From: Sepiola atlantica
Lineage: Eukaryota > Mollusca > Cephalopoda > Sepiida > Sepiolidae
Direction: 5' to 3'
DNA: 64,000 bases
NCBI GenBank assembly: GCA_963556195.1
Contig: OY744544.1
Span: 47,102,984-47,166,983, forward strand
Under the pieces are notes generated by a model. The model was not told the DNA's origin, ran no database searches, and saw only the letters and a list, made by a program, of their open reading frames with translations. This document shows positions 46,486-57,120 of this stretch, in pieces (position 1 is the first letter of the stretch; each line of letters starts with the position of its first letter). Made by a program: the position numbers and the translations under genes.

Positions 46486-48341
46486 TATAAATAACAGTAA
46501 AGGAATGTTAAGATTTAGTGTTTATTGAAGTCGGTGAAACTGTAATTAATAGAATAATGAAAAACATAGAAGTATAAAGTTGGCTGTCATTAATTAAAGT
46601 GGTATGAGGTTCACATCAGCGTCTCTGAGATAAAGCGAAATGGAAAACATGGGGGCGTATAAACGTAACAGAATCGTAACTGGTTGAATAAATGTATCTC
46701 ATGTAGTTTCTTTTTTCTGTGTGACTAATATGTAAAAAGCTAATAATTAGAAAATACGACTAATTAATATTCGCTGTTTAGTGTAATGTAAACAATTAGT
46801 TTTGAAGTACGAAACTGAATAATTATTGCATTTTTGAGCGTCTGTAGAGTTTACACATCGTACTGATAAAATGTATGTACGCCTACGAAAGATTTAAACC
46901 CGGTGATGCTGATAACAGTAAGAGCACTTTACACTGAAAGAGGTAATCTCCTCCGTCTATCGTAATGAAAGAAGAACCGGTGAGCGGACTAAATATTTCA
47001 ATCTAAAAAACGATTGGAAATGATTTCTTTTCTTTTTCACAACATGAACAAATAAATTTCGATAACGAATAACAAAAGAGAAGGTTTTATGCAATATTTG
47101 TTTATTAGCCAATTATTGTCATTGAAATAAGGGGCCATCTTACTTTACTTTATATATAAGATGAGCAAAGGGACAAATCAAAAGCAGACCGATAGAAAGA
47201 GTGGGAGTGCTCATTACGTGACGAATGCATGAAGAAATGGCTGCATAGTTCAGCTTTGTGTGCGAGGAAAGTGGAGGATGAGGAGAGAAGGAATATGAAC
47301 TCAGGCTGAACATTTGTTATCTACTAATTATTTCTAAAGGCATTAGCATAAAAGCTCAGGATACAGCTGATGCGTCATCGATGGGCAGGCTTTAATGATT
47401 TTTAACGAAGCTAATCATCATCATCAGCAGCAGCAGCATTACTACAAAAACAATGATACAAGTGTATTTTGTTTTCCTTTTTTTTTGTAAACTGTCGTTC
47501 CCTTAATGTTTTACCCGCCCGTTCCCCCATCTGTCGCTCAATTAATCAGTGTCTAAACAATTCGCGCTAATTCCGACCATAAATACCGTTTAATGGTCGG
47601 CGTGTTATGAGTCGGTGGCCTGTCCAGGCGGATTGAATACGCCCCAATGATCGAACGTCATCTCAAACGATGCATACTCACACAAGATACTTGCGTGTTC
47701 GTCGATTAACGACACTCGTTTCAAAACATTCATAAACGAACTTTAATTGATAACATCAAAAATACGTGTTGTTTTTTTATTTCTTAAATGAGCTCATTTT
47801 TGTTGTTGTATGATTTTGAAATGCATTTACTTTCAATTTTTTTGTCTATACTTCATACCGAACAAGGTTGATAGGCATTGCCGGACTTTGGGGAAAATAA
47901 ACAAAGCGCGTAATGATATTTTTTAACAAGCTGCATCTCTTCAGCGTTGCCCGGGAGTATTTTTATTTTCATTTTTGTTTTGTGTTTTTAATCGCATAAA
48001 CATTTTCAAGTTTGTTTTGTAACTCTTACATTTGAATTTTCAAATGGGATTTTGTGCCCATATTTTGCCCTCTACCCCCTTTAAAATACTGCAAAGAGAC
48101 TGAAATTTGAGGAATATTTTTTCATTGATGTCGAGTAGCTCATATTCAAATTTCACATACATTGAAGGTATCTGAATTTTCACAAAGGGCTTCCACTCTT
48201 TTGCTCACTTTGCATAGAACTAAATTGAACTAAATATAGTCAACATTAGGACACCTAACGCGTTCCATAATTTATGGTGATCAGTAAAATAATTTAGGAG
48301 GGAACCCTGTACATATAAATATATAAACATATAAACATACC

Positions 48342-48347
<6 letters not shown>
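46486..48347. other. Anonymous AT-rich DNA
   Basis: Purine-rich patch at 47255-47300 and a (CAG)4 run at 47423. No gene recognised. Confidence 0.4.

Positions 48348-48404
<57 letters not shown>
48348..48404. repeat. (TA)n array
   Basis: About 28 TA units. Confidence 0.97.
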
Positions 48405-48409
<5 letters not shown>

Positions 48410-48651
48410 CATAAAGTAAACTTAATTTTTCATCTCCAAAATCAGTTAGAGTAGACTATAAAAATAATGCATCAAACGTATCCAAACACATCACACTATA
48501 TTCGACCATTATATTATTATTTTTATAATCTAAATAAAAACATTATTATTCCCTCTGCAAGCCTCTCCCAACTAATTAAACCAAAGAGAGGGTAGCACAC
48601 AAATTTCTCTCTATGAATTAAGAACTGTTACTCTCCTCAAACACCCTTTGG

Positions 48652-48715
48652 CAATTATTTCACAAGGAACTGAAATCAAGTTTCAACTTGCTTTCAGTTC
48701 CTTGTTAAATAATTG
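48652..48715. repeat. 64-bp hairpin
   Basis: Arms CAATTATTTCACAAGGAACT GAAA and the complementary TTTCAGTTCCTTGTTAAATA ATTG surround an inner CAAGTT TC AACTTG palindrome, so almost the whole 64 bp pairs. Confidence 0.9.
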
Positions 48716-50252
48716 TTTCAGAATTTGTAAAACATCTAATCACAGCAAAGCTTACATAGATAGTACGCATCAAATCGTTCGCCAAAACACTACGTCACAT
48801 TTTAAATAAAAAATAAACCGTTGAGAAGAAACCAGAAAAGTATTATTTGTCTTTTCACATCATACTTACATTGACAAATTAAACATCAACTTATTTATGT
48901 TACTTCTCATTCATCATTAATCCAATAATTAAACACATAATCTGTTCTGTTTTATTTCTTTTCCGGGGCTTTCTAACAACAACAACAACGAGAATTTCTA
49001 AACTTGCTTCTTACGCATTGTTGGGTAAACATTATTATTAGACATATATTTTCTTTTTTTATTAAAACCTTAAGTAATAAATACTTAAGGTTTTTGTACG
49101 CTGAATTGAACTGAATAATTTATTCCCCTCTTTATAACTCAAAAGAAAAAAAGCGAAATACGCGAGATATTACTTAGTCCCTATACTAAAATTGAACTAA
49201 ACTTATTTTTCGTTTACATAAAATCAAAACAAAACAAGTCTGATATATATTCAAGTGATGTAAAAATGGTAATTTTATTAAATCACTCAAGTATAAAATC
49301 ATGTAGTTTTTGGGTGGTATTATGCGTTTTTCGGGTAACACCTTCAGAAATCAATCCCACCCACAAAAATGAGATTCTACTTTTTTAGGCGCTTGTGTAT
49401 AGAGAGTAAGCACGCTGATAAAATTGGCGGAATGGGGAAATATATATTAGATATCAGCTTCGCGCATAAATTTTACGTAAAATGCTCCTCCATATTCTGG
49501 AGGATATATTCCGTGCGTTTTGTGTGTGTGGGGGGGGGGGGGGGGGGTTATGTATGGTTTTACAACACTGTCACTTACGGTGAATGGTGAAAACATTTAG
49601 CTTAAAAGTTAGAATGGTCCGGAAATAGGGGGGATCCTTTTACGTTAAATTTATATACGAAATTGATGCCACACTCTACCTCGAAACTTATTGTTTTTTT
49701 GTTTGTTTTTTTTGCTTTTCTAACAAATATTTCAGGGGGTTTACACGTAATCGACACAAAAGAAGTAGAATCTTATTTGGGGGATGGGGTTGTTTAGCCG
49801 AAGGTATTAATCTACAAATTTACCGTTTTTCGAGTGCCCTGTTAACGATGTTGGCATTGCAAAACACTCTATTATACCCACCAACACATCTAACCCTAAG
49901 TCCGGGTGTCCTCCAATAATCTAGCTTGAATCTAGCTTGAATATAAACTATTATTATGGTTTATTTATGCTACCAAAAAACATTATTTTTCGAACGCACC
50001 CTATTGTACCAAACAGCTGACTATTCCTTTTTTAATAATATTATTTAACAATCTTTACGTTATTAACATTATTTATTTTATTTCGTATTTATAATCGAAT
50101 ATTTATTGACACAGAAAATGCAATAGCGCGTAAAATAACACGAAATTTTTAAAATTCTATTGAAAATAATTTAATTGCAAAATTAAATCTACAAAACAAA
50201 AAAGTGCTTCTACAGAATTTGAACCAGACCTAACCACGTTCACCGTGACATA
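48716..50252. other. Anonymous AT-rich DNA with small hairpin
   Basis: AAAACCTTAAGTA ATAAA TACTTAAGGTTTT at 49064-49095 is a perfect stem-loop (13-bp arms). A G17-type homopolymer lies at 49531-49547. No gene recognised. Confidence 0.4.
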
Positions 50253-50370
50253 AGCGACTTTTGTTGATATACAACTTGGGTTAGACTTCCGGTGACTTTT
50301 GGCCTTGGTTAGTAGACGACTTTTGACGAAATAAAACTTAGGTTAGGGTTCGAGTGACTTTTGGCCTACA
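50253..50370. repeat. 60-bp tandem duplication
   Basis: CGACTTTTGTTGATATACAA CTTGGGTTAG...GTGACTTTTGGCC is followed after 60 bp by CGACTTTTGACGAAATAAAA CTTAGGTTAG...GTGACTTTTGGCC. Confidence 0.8.
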
Positions 50371-50738
50371 GCAAAAAACTTCTACAGAAGTGGTTAGGGT
50401 ACTGCAAAAAAAAAATTCGGTTCAAATTTGTTAGAAGTAGAAAACACATAACTTATAGCAAGTTGCATCATACAGGTGAAACGCCGAAGTTAAAACTCGA
50501 CCACACAAATATAGTAGACATCTTTAGGAAACTGGAACAATTTCTATTTTTGTTATAATACCAAGTGCTCCTTTTGTGTTAACATTAAAAATATCTTATG
50601 TGACTTATTTGCGTCGATCGGATGTTTAATTCATTCTTTTATATTCATCTCGGGCAGAGCCAGGCACGGGTCCTGCTAGTATCTTTGCAAAGTATGTTTA
50701 TATATTTGTATGTACATGTCTAATTGTACGTTTCTATG

Positions 50739-50742
<4 letters not shown>

Positions 50743-50812
<70 letters not shown>
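50743..50812. repeat. (TA)n array
   Basis: About 35 TA units, 115 bp from hammerhead HHR1. Confidence 0.97.
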
Positions 50813-50815
<3 letters not shown>

Positions 50816-50926
50816 ATGGATAGACGAAGAGTGATAAACATGACATGCACGAATGTCAAAATTTACATCAAACTTCGATTGTTCAATGCAAGGTATATTC
50901 TGTAATAAAATTATGCTTATTATTCT

Positions 50927-50975
50927 TTCCTTAAGCCAAGGCTTTTCAAAGATCGAGATCTTATCATCAGAGGAA
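50927..50975 (-). ncRNA. Hammerhead ribozyme, type I (HHR1)
   Basis: Minus strand, in order: stem I UUCCU (50975-50971), core CUGAUGA (50970-50964), stem II hairpin with AAGAU/AUCUU around CUCG (50963-50948, outer U-U), core GAA (50947-50945), stem III hairpin AAGCCUUGGCUU (50944-50933), cleavage base A (50932), stem I AGGAA (50931-50927). Stem I is five perfect pairs, stem III four to five perfect pairs, and every conserved core base is present. The pairs in stems I and II differ from those of HHR2 and HHR3, i.e. compensatory covariation. The cleavage triplet is UUA. No protein-coding element was found beside it. Confidence 0.85.
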
Positions 50976-51129
50976 TTATACAGATAGATAACTTAGCAAT
51001 AGAAAAGCCAAAATTCAACATTTGAAAAAATATTTTTTTAAATGATAGGTGAAAAAAGTTCGTGTAAAAAGATATTGGGTTTGTCCAGGTGGTAATTGTC
51101 CGCCGATAAGGTGGTGTGTGTGTATGTAT

Positions 51130-51710
51130 ATATAATTTCTCCCTCCCTCCTCTCATCTTTCTTCTTATACATATTCTTTCTTTCTTTATATTTCTATCTT
51201 CTATTTGTTAATTCTGTTTTTCTATTCCCCTCCTCTTTATCATTGGCGATATTTTCAATCGTATTCACCTTCTGTATTTTGGCTTGAGATTGTTGTCTCG
51301 GTCATTTCTTGTTCCAGTATCCGTTCTCTAGCTGCCTCGTCTTCTATCTTTTTCTTTTTTTTCTCTCTCCTTTGCAGTTTTAATTTGTCTATCTTCTTTT
51401 TTTCCTATTTTTTTCTTTTTTCTTTTTTTTCTGTGTATTTCTTTCTAACTTTTTTCTTTTCTTTTCCGCTTTCCATTACTTACTTTTTTATTTTCCTCTT
51501 TTATTTTTATTTATTTCTTTATATTTATTTATATTAAACTCTTTTCTTTTTCGTTTCTTTTCTTTTTTGCTTTCTTTTCTTTATTTATCCCTCTGAACTA
51601 TTTTCTCCTTCATTTTATCATTTTTCTCTTTTATTCTTTTTTTTTCTTTCATCATTTTTCTTCTTTTTTTTCATTTTTCATTTCATAATATTTTTAACCT
51701 CTCCCATTCT
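51130..51710. repeat. Pyrimidine-rich low-complexity tract
   Basis: About 580 bp of T/C-rich sequence (TTTTCTTTTCTTTTTTGC, TTCTTTTTTTCC). Phe/Leu/Ser-rich frames here are composition artefacts. Confidence 0.9.
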
Positions 51711-52080
51711 GAATTTGGTCGTTTAAGACCTGGAATCTCACTTTTTTACTGACCCAAAGAAGTCAAATTACCGGGCTGAGTGATTTACGTATACTGTGAG
51801 TTTTATCTGGAGATTTATATTCTTATATTCGTCTCTGTTTAGTCGCACATTTTTTTCCCAATAATTTTTAAACCCGGATTTGTATCCCTATATTGTTCGA
51901 ACTTCTAGAACACTTTCTGCTATATTTGTTTGGCTTGGCATTCGTAATATCCTGGATTTACCTTTTTGAACATCGATGTTGATTCTTCTTTGCTCAAAAA
52001 ACCTTTGGGTATTTTTATATTTGTATTTTTCTTTTTATATTTTCAAATCTGTGCAAACAGTAATTATAATTTTAACTGAT
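51711..52080. other. Non-coding stretch upstream of the degenerate hammerhead
   Basis: The last 60 bases (TTTTTATATTTTCAAATCTG ... AATTATAATTTTAACTG) resemble the segment preceding HHR2 (TTTTATATATTTTCACAGTT AAATTTTATTACCTG), suggesting both belong to one element family. Confidence 0.45.
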
Positions 52081-52092
52081 CACTCCCGATAG

Positions 52093-52125
52093 TCTCCTCT
52101 GATGATAAAAGCTTTTTGGAAAGGA
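52093..52125 (+). ncRNA. Degenerate hammerhead lacking stem III (HHR4)
   Basis: TCCT then CTGATGA (52099-52105), stem-II-like AAAAGCTTTTT, GAA (52119-52121), then directly AGGA (52122-52125). Stem I (TCCT/AGGA) and both core strands remain, while the whole stem III hairpin and cleavage base are missing. It is therefore a relic, expected to be inactive. Confidence 0.55.
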
Positions 52126-52153
52126 AAATGTTTTTATTGATATATTCATTGAT

Positions 52154-52201
52154 ATATTTATTGAATCATCAAGTAGTTTAACTTGATGATTCAATAAATA
52201 T
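52154..52201. repeat. 48-bp perfect hairpin
   Basis: 21-bp perfect arms (ATATTTATTGAATCATCAAG T and complement) with loop AGTTTA, 30 bp downstream of HHR4. Confidence 0.95.
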
Positions 52202-52232
52202 TATTTTTCCAATTTGTATTCTCATCATTCAT

Positions 52233-52236
<4 letters not shown>

Positions 52237-52299
<63 letters not shown>
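52237..52299. repeat. (TA)n array
   Basis: About 31 TA units. Confidence 0.97.
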
Positions 52300-52301
<2 letters not shown>

Positions 52302-52669
52302 CTTGATAAAGGTTTTGTTGGAAGCAATGCTGCTGTAAATAAAACAGCAGTTAAATAAACATTATATGTATAATAGATATATAGATTTGTTACAAAAACC
52401 CTTGCTTGTTACCGTGCATACTGGATGACGTCTTCGTTTTGTGACGTCTTCATTAAAATAGACTTACGGATAATCGTGCACAGTAGATGTGGACACTAAC
52501 GGATGAAGCCATCCATTAAAATAGTAAGATAGGGGTAACTGTGAAGAGTGAATGGTCACAAAAATGACGTCATACATCAAACCAGAAAAAGAGCGGGAAG
52601 AGGTATTTTATTTAGACAAAAAGTCACGGATCGTCTACTATACAAACCGTCTTGACACCTGGGGGGGTA
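52300..52669. other. Anonymous DNA with recurring TGACGTC
   Basis: GGATGACGTCTTCGTTTTGTGACGTC at about 52427-52452 and ATGACGTCAT at 52573; no gene recognised. Confidence 0.35.

Positions 52670-52705
<36 letters not shown>
52670..52705. repeat. (TA)n array
   Basis: About 18 TA units after a G-run. Confidence 0.95.
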
Positions 52706-52708
<3 letters not shown>

Positions 52709-52939
52709 CGATGCGAGGCCGGGGAGTGATAAGTTATAATTATAAAAATGATTCCTGTCATTAAACCGAATTTGACTTTTTTTGTTTTAAACTTTTTAAA
52801 ACGTTTATATAAACTAGCCGCTGCCCGTGTATACGCGAAGAGGCAAGAATGTTATAATCATGATTGTAAAAATTACATTACTTAAATTTATATAAATTTA
52901 CTTAACCGATTTCAGCCTTTTCGAGAACATATACAGTTT

Positions 52940-52974
52940 CAGAGAGATAGAGAGAGAGGGCAGAGTATCACAGA

Positions 52975-53035
<61 letters not shown>

Positions 53036-53270
53036 ATCTCTCTCTGTGCTACGAGAGAAACAAAATAATGTAGAGAAAGAGAGACAAAGAGCGACAAAGA
53101 GAGACTAACAGAGTGGATCAGAGATCAACGAGAAATATTGCGCCTTCTCTCTCTCTCTCTCTCACTCACTCTCTCACACACATACACTCTCTATTTTTCT
53201 CTTTCAGACACACACACACACACATACACACTCCCTCTCTCTCTCTCTCTCTCGCTCTCTCTTTCTTTTG
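52940..53270. repeat. (GA)n/(CT)n/(CA)n low-complexity cluster
   Basis: AGAGAGATAGAGAGAGAG, then CTCTCTCTCTATCTATCTAT, then CACACACACACATACACA and CTCTCTCTCTCG. GA at the left and CT on the right can pair as a large imperfect fold-back. Confidence 0.92.
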
Positions 53271-53929
53271 TTTTGTTCTAATTTCTGTATGGCGTATTAC
53301 TGAATGCACTGTTTAACATTTAGCTATTTTTAGTAAATCCCAATCTAAAAATAAAAAAAATACACGAAATTAAAACAAACCTTAATTCACCCAAAAGAAA
53401 ACCAAGAGTAATAAAATAGCCCTTAATTCGTGACGTCATTACAGAACCTCTTTTGTAGTCAATAAAGCGTATTGTAATTATTTTTCCATCCAACCAGAAA
53501 AAAACTTTTTAAAAATACCTTTGAGAATCGTGAGTGTACATCTATGTTGTTTAATGGTCAACGTGGACGCATTTGGTTTGCCTGATAAACATCTTAATTT
53601 TCAAAAATCGCTAGAATTAATCCTGTTCTCCTCAAAATGTGCGTTTGGCAATGTCATAAATCAGATTAACAATTTCATTCACATTTCCGTTAGGTTAAAC
53701 AAAAAGAATTAGCCCAAGCATTCAGAAGAAACTGATATCCGATGTATGTTATGTAGTTAAGTGCATGCTCGGCTATGCGTAAAACTTAGTCGTCCTTAGC
53801 ATTCGTCTTCAAGATAGCACGGTGGACGCTTCGCTTAGTTACTGAATATCATTTGTCCGCTTTTATTTTTAAACTAGTCGAACCAATAGAAAGCATGTTA
53901 CGCGTGTTACAGGCTTATCATTGACAAGA
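53271..53929. other. Anonymous AT-rich DNA
   Basis: Nothing recognised. Confidence 0.4.
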
Positions 53930-54564
53930 ACAAGGTCGTCTACTGCTGGCGTCCGAATTTTGAGAACCAACCCCGACTGCTAACAGTGCAGAGTGGTGTA
54001 GACCTGATCACGGCTCTATAAAGTCTCTTAGTGTTGCGAGCAATGCGGCAAGACAGTGCGACCGAGGTGTGGCGCTCTCGACTCTGGAATCATTCTGCGT
54101 GGTTGGCGCAGCTGTTCAACCAAATGATCGCAGAAAAGATTATCCCGGTTGATTGGAGCCGTAGTAAGAGTAAGTCAGTCCTGCTGAATATAGCGACTAC
54201 AGACCAATTCGACATCTTTCGCACACAATGAAACACAATGAAGAATTTTAAGCGAATCGTTGACCTCAGAATACGTGAGATTGTCACGATTACGTGAAAT
54301 CAGAGCGGATTCGTCAAGTGCAGCACAACACATGCCATCTATGCTGCGCGACATTTGACGGAGAAGCATGCAGAGAGGTCGAAATCGCTGCATATGACAT
54401 TCCTCGACCTGGAGAAAGTACGTGCTGGGACTCCATGGTGTCCTCGAGGGACTGATAAATCAGAGTCAAACTATTCTATGACTCAGCGAAGAGTCGGATT
54501 CGAACCGCTGCTTCCCATCACTGTTAGAATACGCCAAGGCTCAGCTCTCTTCCCGCTCAAATGA
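53930..54564 (+). pseudogene. LINE reverse transcriptase fragment (endonuclease/RT type)
   Basis: Plus-strand pieces follow the RT order seen in invertebrate non-LTR elements: GPDLITAL-like start (about 54003), RSIRLLSHTMKH (about 54210, in shifted frame), RIVDLRIREIVTIT stop NQSGFVKCSTTHAIYAARHL (about 54253-54350), TEKHAERSKSLHMTFLDLEK (about 54356, palm motif A with F-LDLEK), and IRQGSALFPL (about 54530, counterpart of QGSALSPLLF). Motif A's second half (AYDRVPR) and the FADD region are missing. Multiple frame changes. Family cannot be assigned beyond non-LTR RT. Confidence 0.78.
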
Positions 54565-54699
54565 ATCAAATCAAATAATATAGAAAGTACAATAAACTCA
54601 CTTAAAATTCCAAAGTCTTGATCTGTATTTTTGTATATATTTTTATATATTTTCACAGTTAAATTTTATTACCTGTAGTAGTACTATAACTGCGGTAAT

Positions 54700-54748
54700 G
54701 GTCCTCTGAAGAGAAGAATTATCTTTGAAAACTCATGAGCTAAGGACT
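54700..54748 (+). ncRNA. Hammerhead ribozyme, type I (HHR2)
   Basis: Stem I GGTCCT/AGGACT (54700-54705 with 54743-54748, five Watson-Crick pairs plus G-U), core CTGAAGA (54706-54712), stem II G-AAGA loop ATTA TCTT-U (54713-54726, outer pair G-U), core GAA (54727-54729), stem III AACTCATGAGCT (54730-54741), cleavage base A (54742). Stem III has one A-C mispair at its second position; a single G-to-A transition from AGCTCATGAGCT would explain it. All core bases present, position 7 is A. Lies between the LINE RT relic and the (TA)n array at 54930, 3' of and opposite in strand to Penelope-like relic 2. Confidence 0.78.
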
Positions 54749-54926
54749 TTAAGATACTTTGCTTGAACTTTGAATCCTAATAAAATTTGATTGACACCTT
54801 ATTTCATTACTTCATTTTATATTATAATATTAATGCTCTATCCAGTATATTGAGCTTCAGTTTTTATCCGGATGTTTTAACTAATTATAAGATATTAGTT
54901 GACGCTTATATCTTTTGTTGGATTGC

Positions 54927-54929
<3 letters not shown>

Positions 54930-55008
<79 letters not shown>
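54930..55008. repeat. (TA)n array
   Basis: About 39 TA units. Together with 56898-56980 it brackets the truncated Penelope-like element. Confidence 0.97.
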
Positions 55009-55011
<3 letters not shown>

Positions 55012-55369
55012 TTATTTTGGTAAAGAAAATTTACTACAACATTCGTACCGTCGGTTTCAAGTTCGGAAAGTCTTAGCCATCCGACTCTCTTCAGCTTCTG
55101 TTGTCATCTGTTTTGGAAATGTGAAATCACATGACAATCTCGTTGGGACGCGTTATTTGCTCAGTGTGTTATGTATGTTTGTTTGAATTTAAATTTAGTG
55201 TAATGAAACTGTTGAGATTTAAAATTGGAGGAGATTTGGAGAGATATAATAATATAAGATTAAAGGGAGAAAAAATATAATAAAATAAAAAATAAAATTA
55301 AAATAAAATTAAAATTAAAATTAAATTTGAAATTAAAACATAAGAAATAAAAAAATAATAATAATAAAA

Positions 55370-55400
<31 letters not shown>

Positions 55401-55806
55401 AATAAAAAGATTAAAAAAAGTTTCTATGTAATTCCCGTGAGTCAATTTTATGAATTTGTATCAATAGCCGTTATTGTTTTCGGGTTTGAAGGTGTGCGTT
55501 CTGAAAGGAAAAACCGTTAGTTAAAATCGTGTTGAAATTCTTTTAGACAGTCCGGAGTAATTTTAATATTAATAGAGGAATTGCTGGATCTAAGGGAGGT
55601 AACTTAGTTGGAAAATAAAGGTTTGAGGTAGTTTAAATGGATGTTTTAGATCAGTTATTACTGATAAATAAATTAAATATTTTTGTGAAAGTCGGAGTTT
55701 TTGCTCTTGAAATGTATGTGGATATGGGCTGATTAGGTGTTTGTTCGTATTTTTTAATTAGTTTATATTAGTAATGATGGGAAGTAGGGGGGGGAGTAGC
55801 TAGACA
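55009..55806. other. Probable 3' region of Penelope-like relic 2, with A-rich tract
   Basis: Downstream of the minus-strand stop at 55807. Contains an A/T low-complexity tract at 55255-55430 (AAAATAAAATTAAAATTAAA). Assigned to the element only by position between its stop codon and the (TA)n array. Confidence 0.4.
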
Positions 55807-56897
55807 TTATGTGAATCGGTCAGTCCAGTTTATGAGTAGAGCTTGTCTCTTGTAGATACATCCCTTAAAGATTTCATCGCAGATATTCAAACAGGCTGTA
55901 TTCGGATCAATGATGGCCCTTGAAATGTGGTATTTTTCAGCGTCACATAGAGGACATCTGTTTATGGCTGGAGAGAAGGATGGTTTTTTTCTCAATTACT
56001 TTCCATTTGATGGTGAAGAGTGTATTTTCTTCTTTAAGTTGCCATATTCGGGTCGCGAGTGCTGTATTTGCCTTGTTTTTGTATCTGAAGGAGTTTCTGT
56101 GTGCGTATAATCTTTGTTTGAAGTTTCCCTTCGTCATTCCAATGCATATTTCTGCACTACTGGTATTCTGGTTTGTGACGGTTGCTTCATATATGATTGA
56201 ATCGATTTTGCAATTTCCCTCTAGGAGGCAGTTGTTTTTGTCTTGGCATGAGCAGCCTGCGTTTGTAATTGCTTTGGGTTCCGCAGAGATAATTTTTCTT
56301 ATTGAAGGGGCAGTGGAATAGCTGACCTTAACAGAATTTCTGTTAAAAGTTTGTATAGTTCACTTGTGGGTGGAAAGTGTTTGTCGAGTAATTTGAGGAA
56401 AAGGTGACAGACCTTTGTCTTGGTATTGGTGGAATAGGGTGGGGAAAACCAGATCACCGATCTCCTTCTATTGCAGGTCCCCCGTGGTTGGTCTCGGGTG
56501 AGGGTGTATGAGATCTCTTCTCTGAACCCGCTGTCGCGGAGCGCGTTGTTGTAATATGGTGCTGCTTGGTTGAAAATTTCGGAACTGGATGAGAGGCTAA
56601 TATTATTGACTATTTTTTTAAAGATGGTGGGGGGGCAGGATCCCTTGTGTATGTATTGGAGTGTTTCATTGGGTTTGTGGAAAGGTGTGTGTGTATTGTT
56701 TTTAAGGTTCAGTGTGGTATCTAGGAAGTTTACTTGGTCTAAATTTGTTTTAATGGTGATTTTGAAACCGAGATTATGGAAGGTGTTTGTTAATTCTTTT
56801 CTAAATCTATCTAATGTGTTTCCGTTGTGGTTGCGTTACAGGCAAAGTCCGTTATCTCTATAGAGACCAAAGAAATGGCCTGGAAATTTATTTTGGA

Positions 56898-56898
<1 letters not shown>
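55807..56898 (-). pseudogene. Penelope-like element relic 2, 5'-truncated at (TA)n
   Basis: Minus-strand order: FFGLYRDNGLCL directly at the edge of the (TA)n (about 56890); NTLDRFRKELTNTFHNLGFK; ITIKTNLDQVNFLDTTLNLK; PFHKPNETLQYIHKGSCPPT; IVNNISLSSSSEIFNQAAPY; RRRSVIWFSPPYSTNTKTKV (about 56460); Cys block CSCQDKNNCLLEGNC (about 56240); GIY-YIG part ICIGMTKGNFKQRLYAHRNS (about 56140); WQLKEENTLFTIKWKVIEKK; CPLCDAEKYHISRAIIDPN; stop at 55807. The catalytic YRDD is YRDN. Frameshifts near 56330, 56000 and elsewhere. The RT is cut in the middle of its palm, and the cut coincides with the (TA)n array. Confidence 0.9.

Positions 56899-56980
<82 letters not shown>
56898..56980. repeat. (TA)n array
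   Basis: About 41 TA units at the 5' truncation point of Penelope-like relic 2. Confidence 0.97.
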
Positions 56981-56983
<3 letters not shown>

Positions 56984-57035
56984 AACCAGGTAAAGTAAAC
57001 ATCCACAGGATAAAAATCCAAAGAATTTCAACCGG

Positions 57036-57038
<3 letters not shown>

Positions 57039-57082
<44 letters not shown>

Positions 57083-57120
57083 AAGAGAAAGAGAGAGGGA
57101 GAAAGAAGGGGAGGTGAGAG
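57039..57120. repeat. (GA)n array
   Basis: GA units with AAAG and GGGA interruptions. Confidence 0.95.

Noticed and set aside
54495..54525. GGATTCGAACC as a tRNA B box
   Set aside because: Lies within the LINE RT reading; no A box at proper distance and no cloverleaf.
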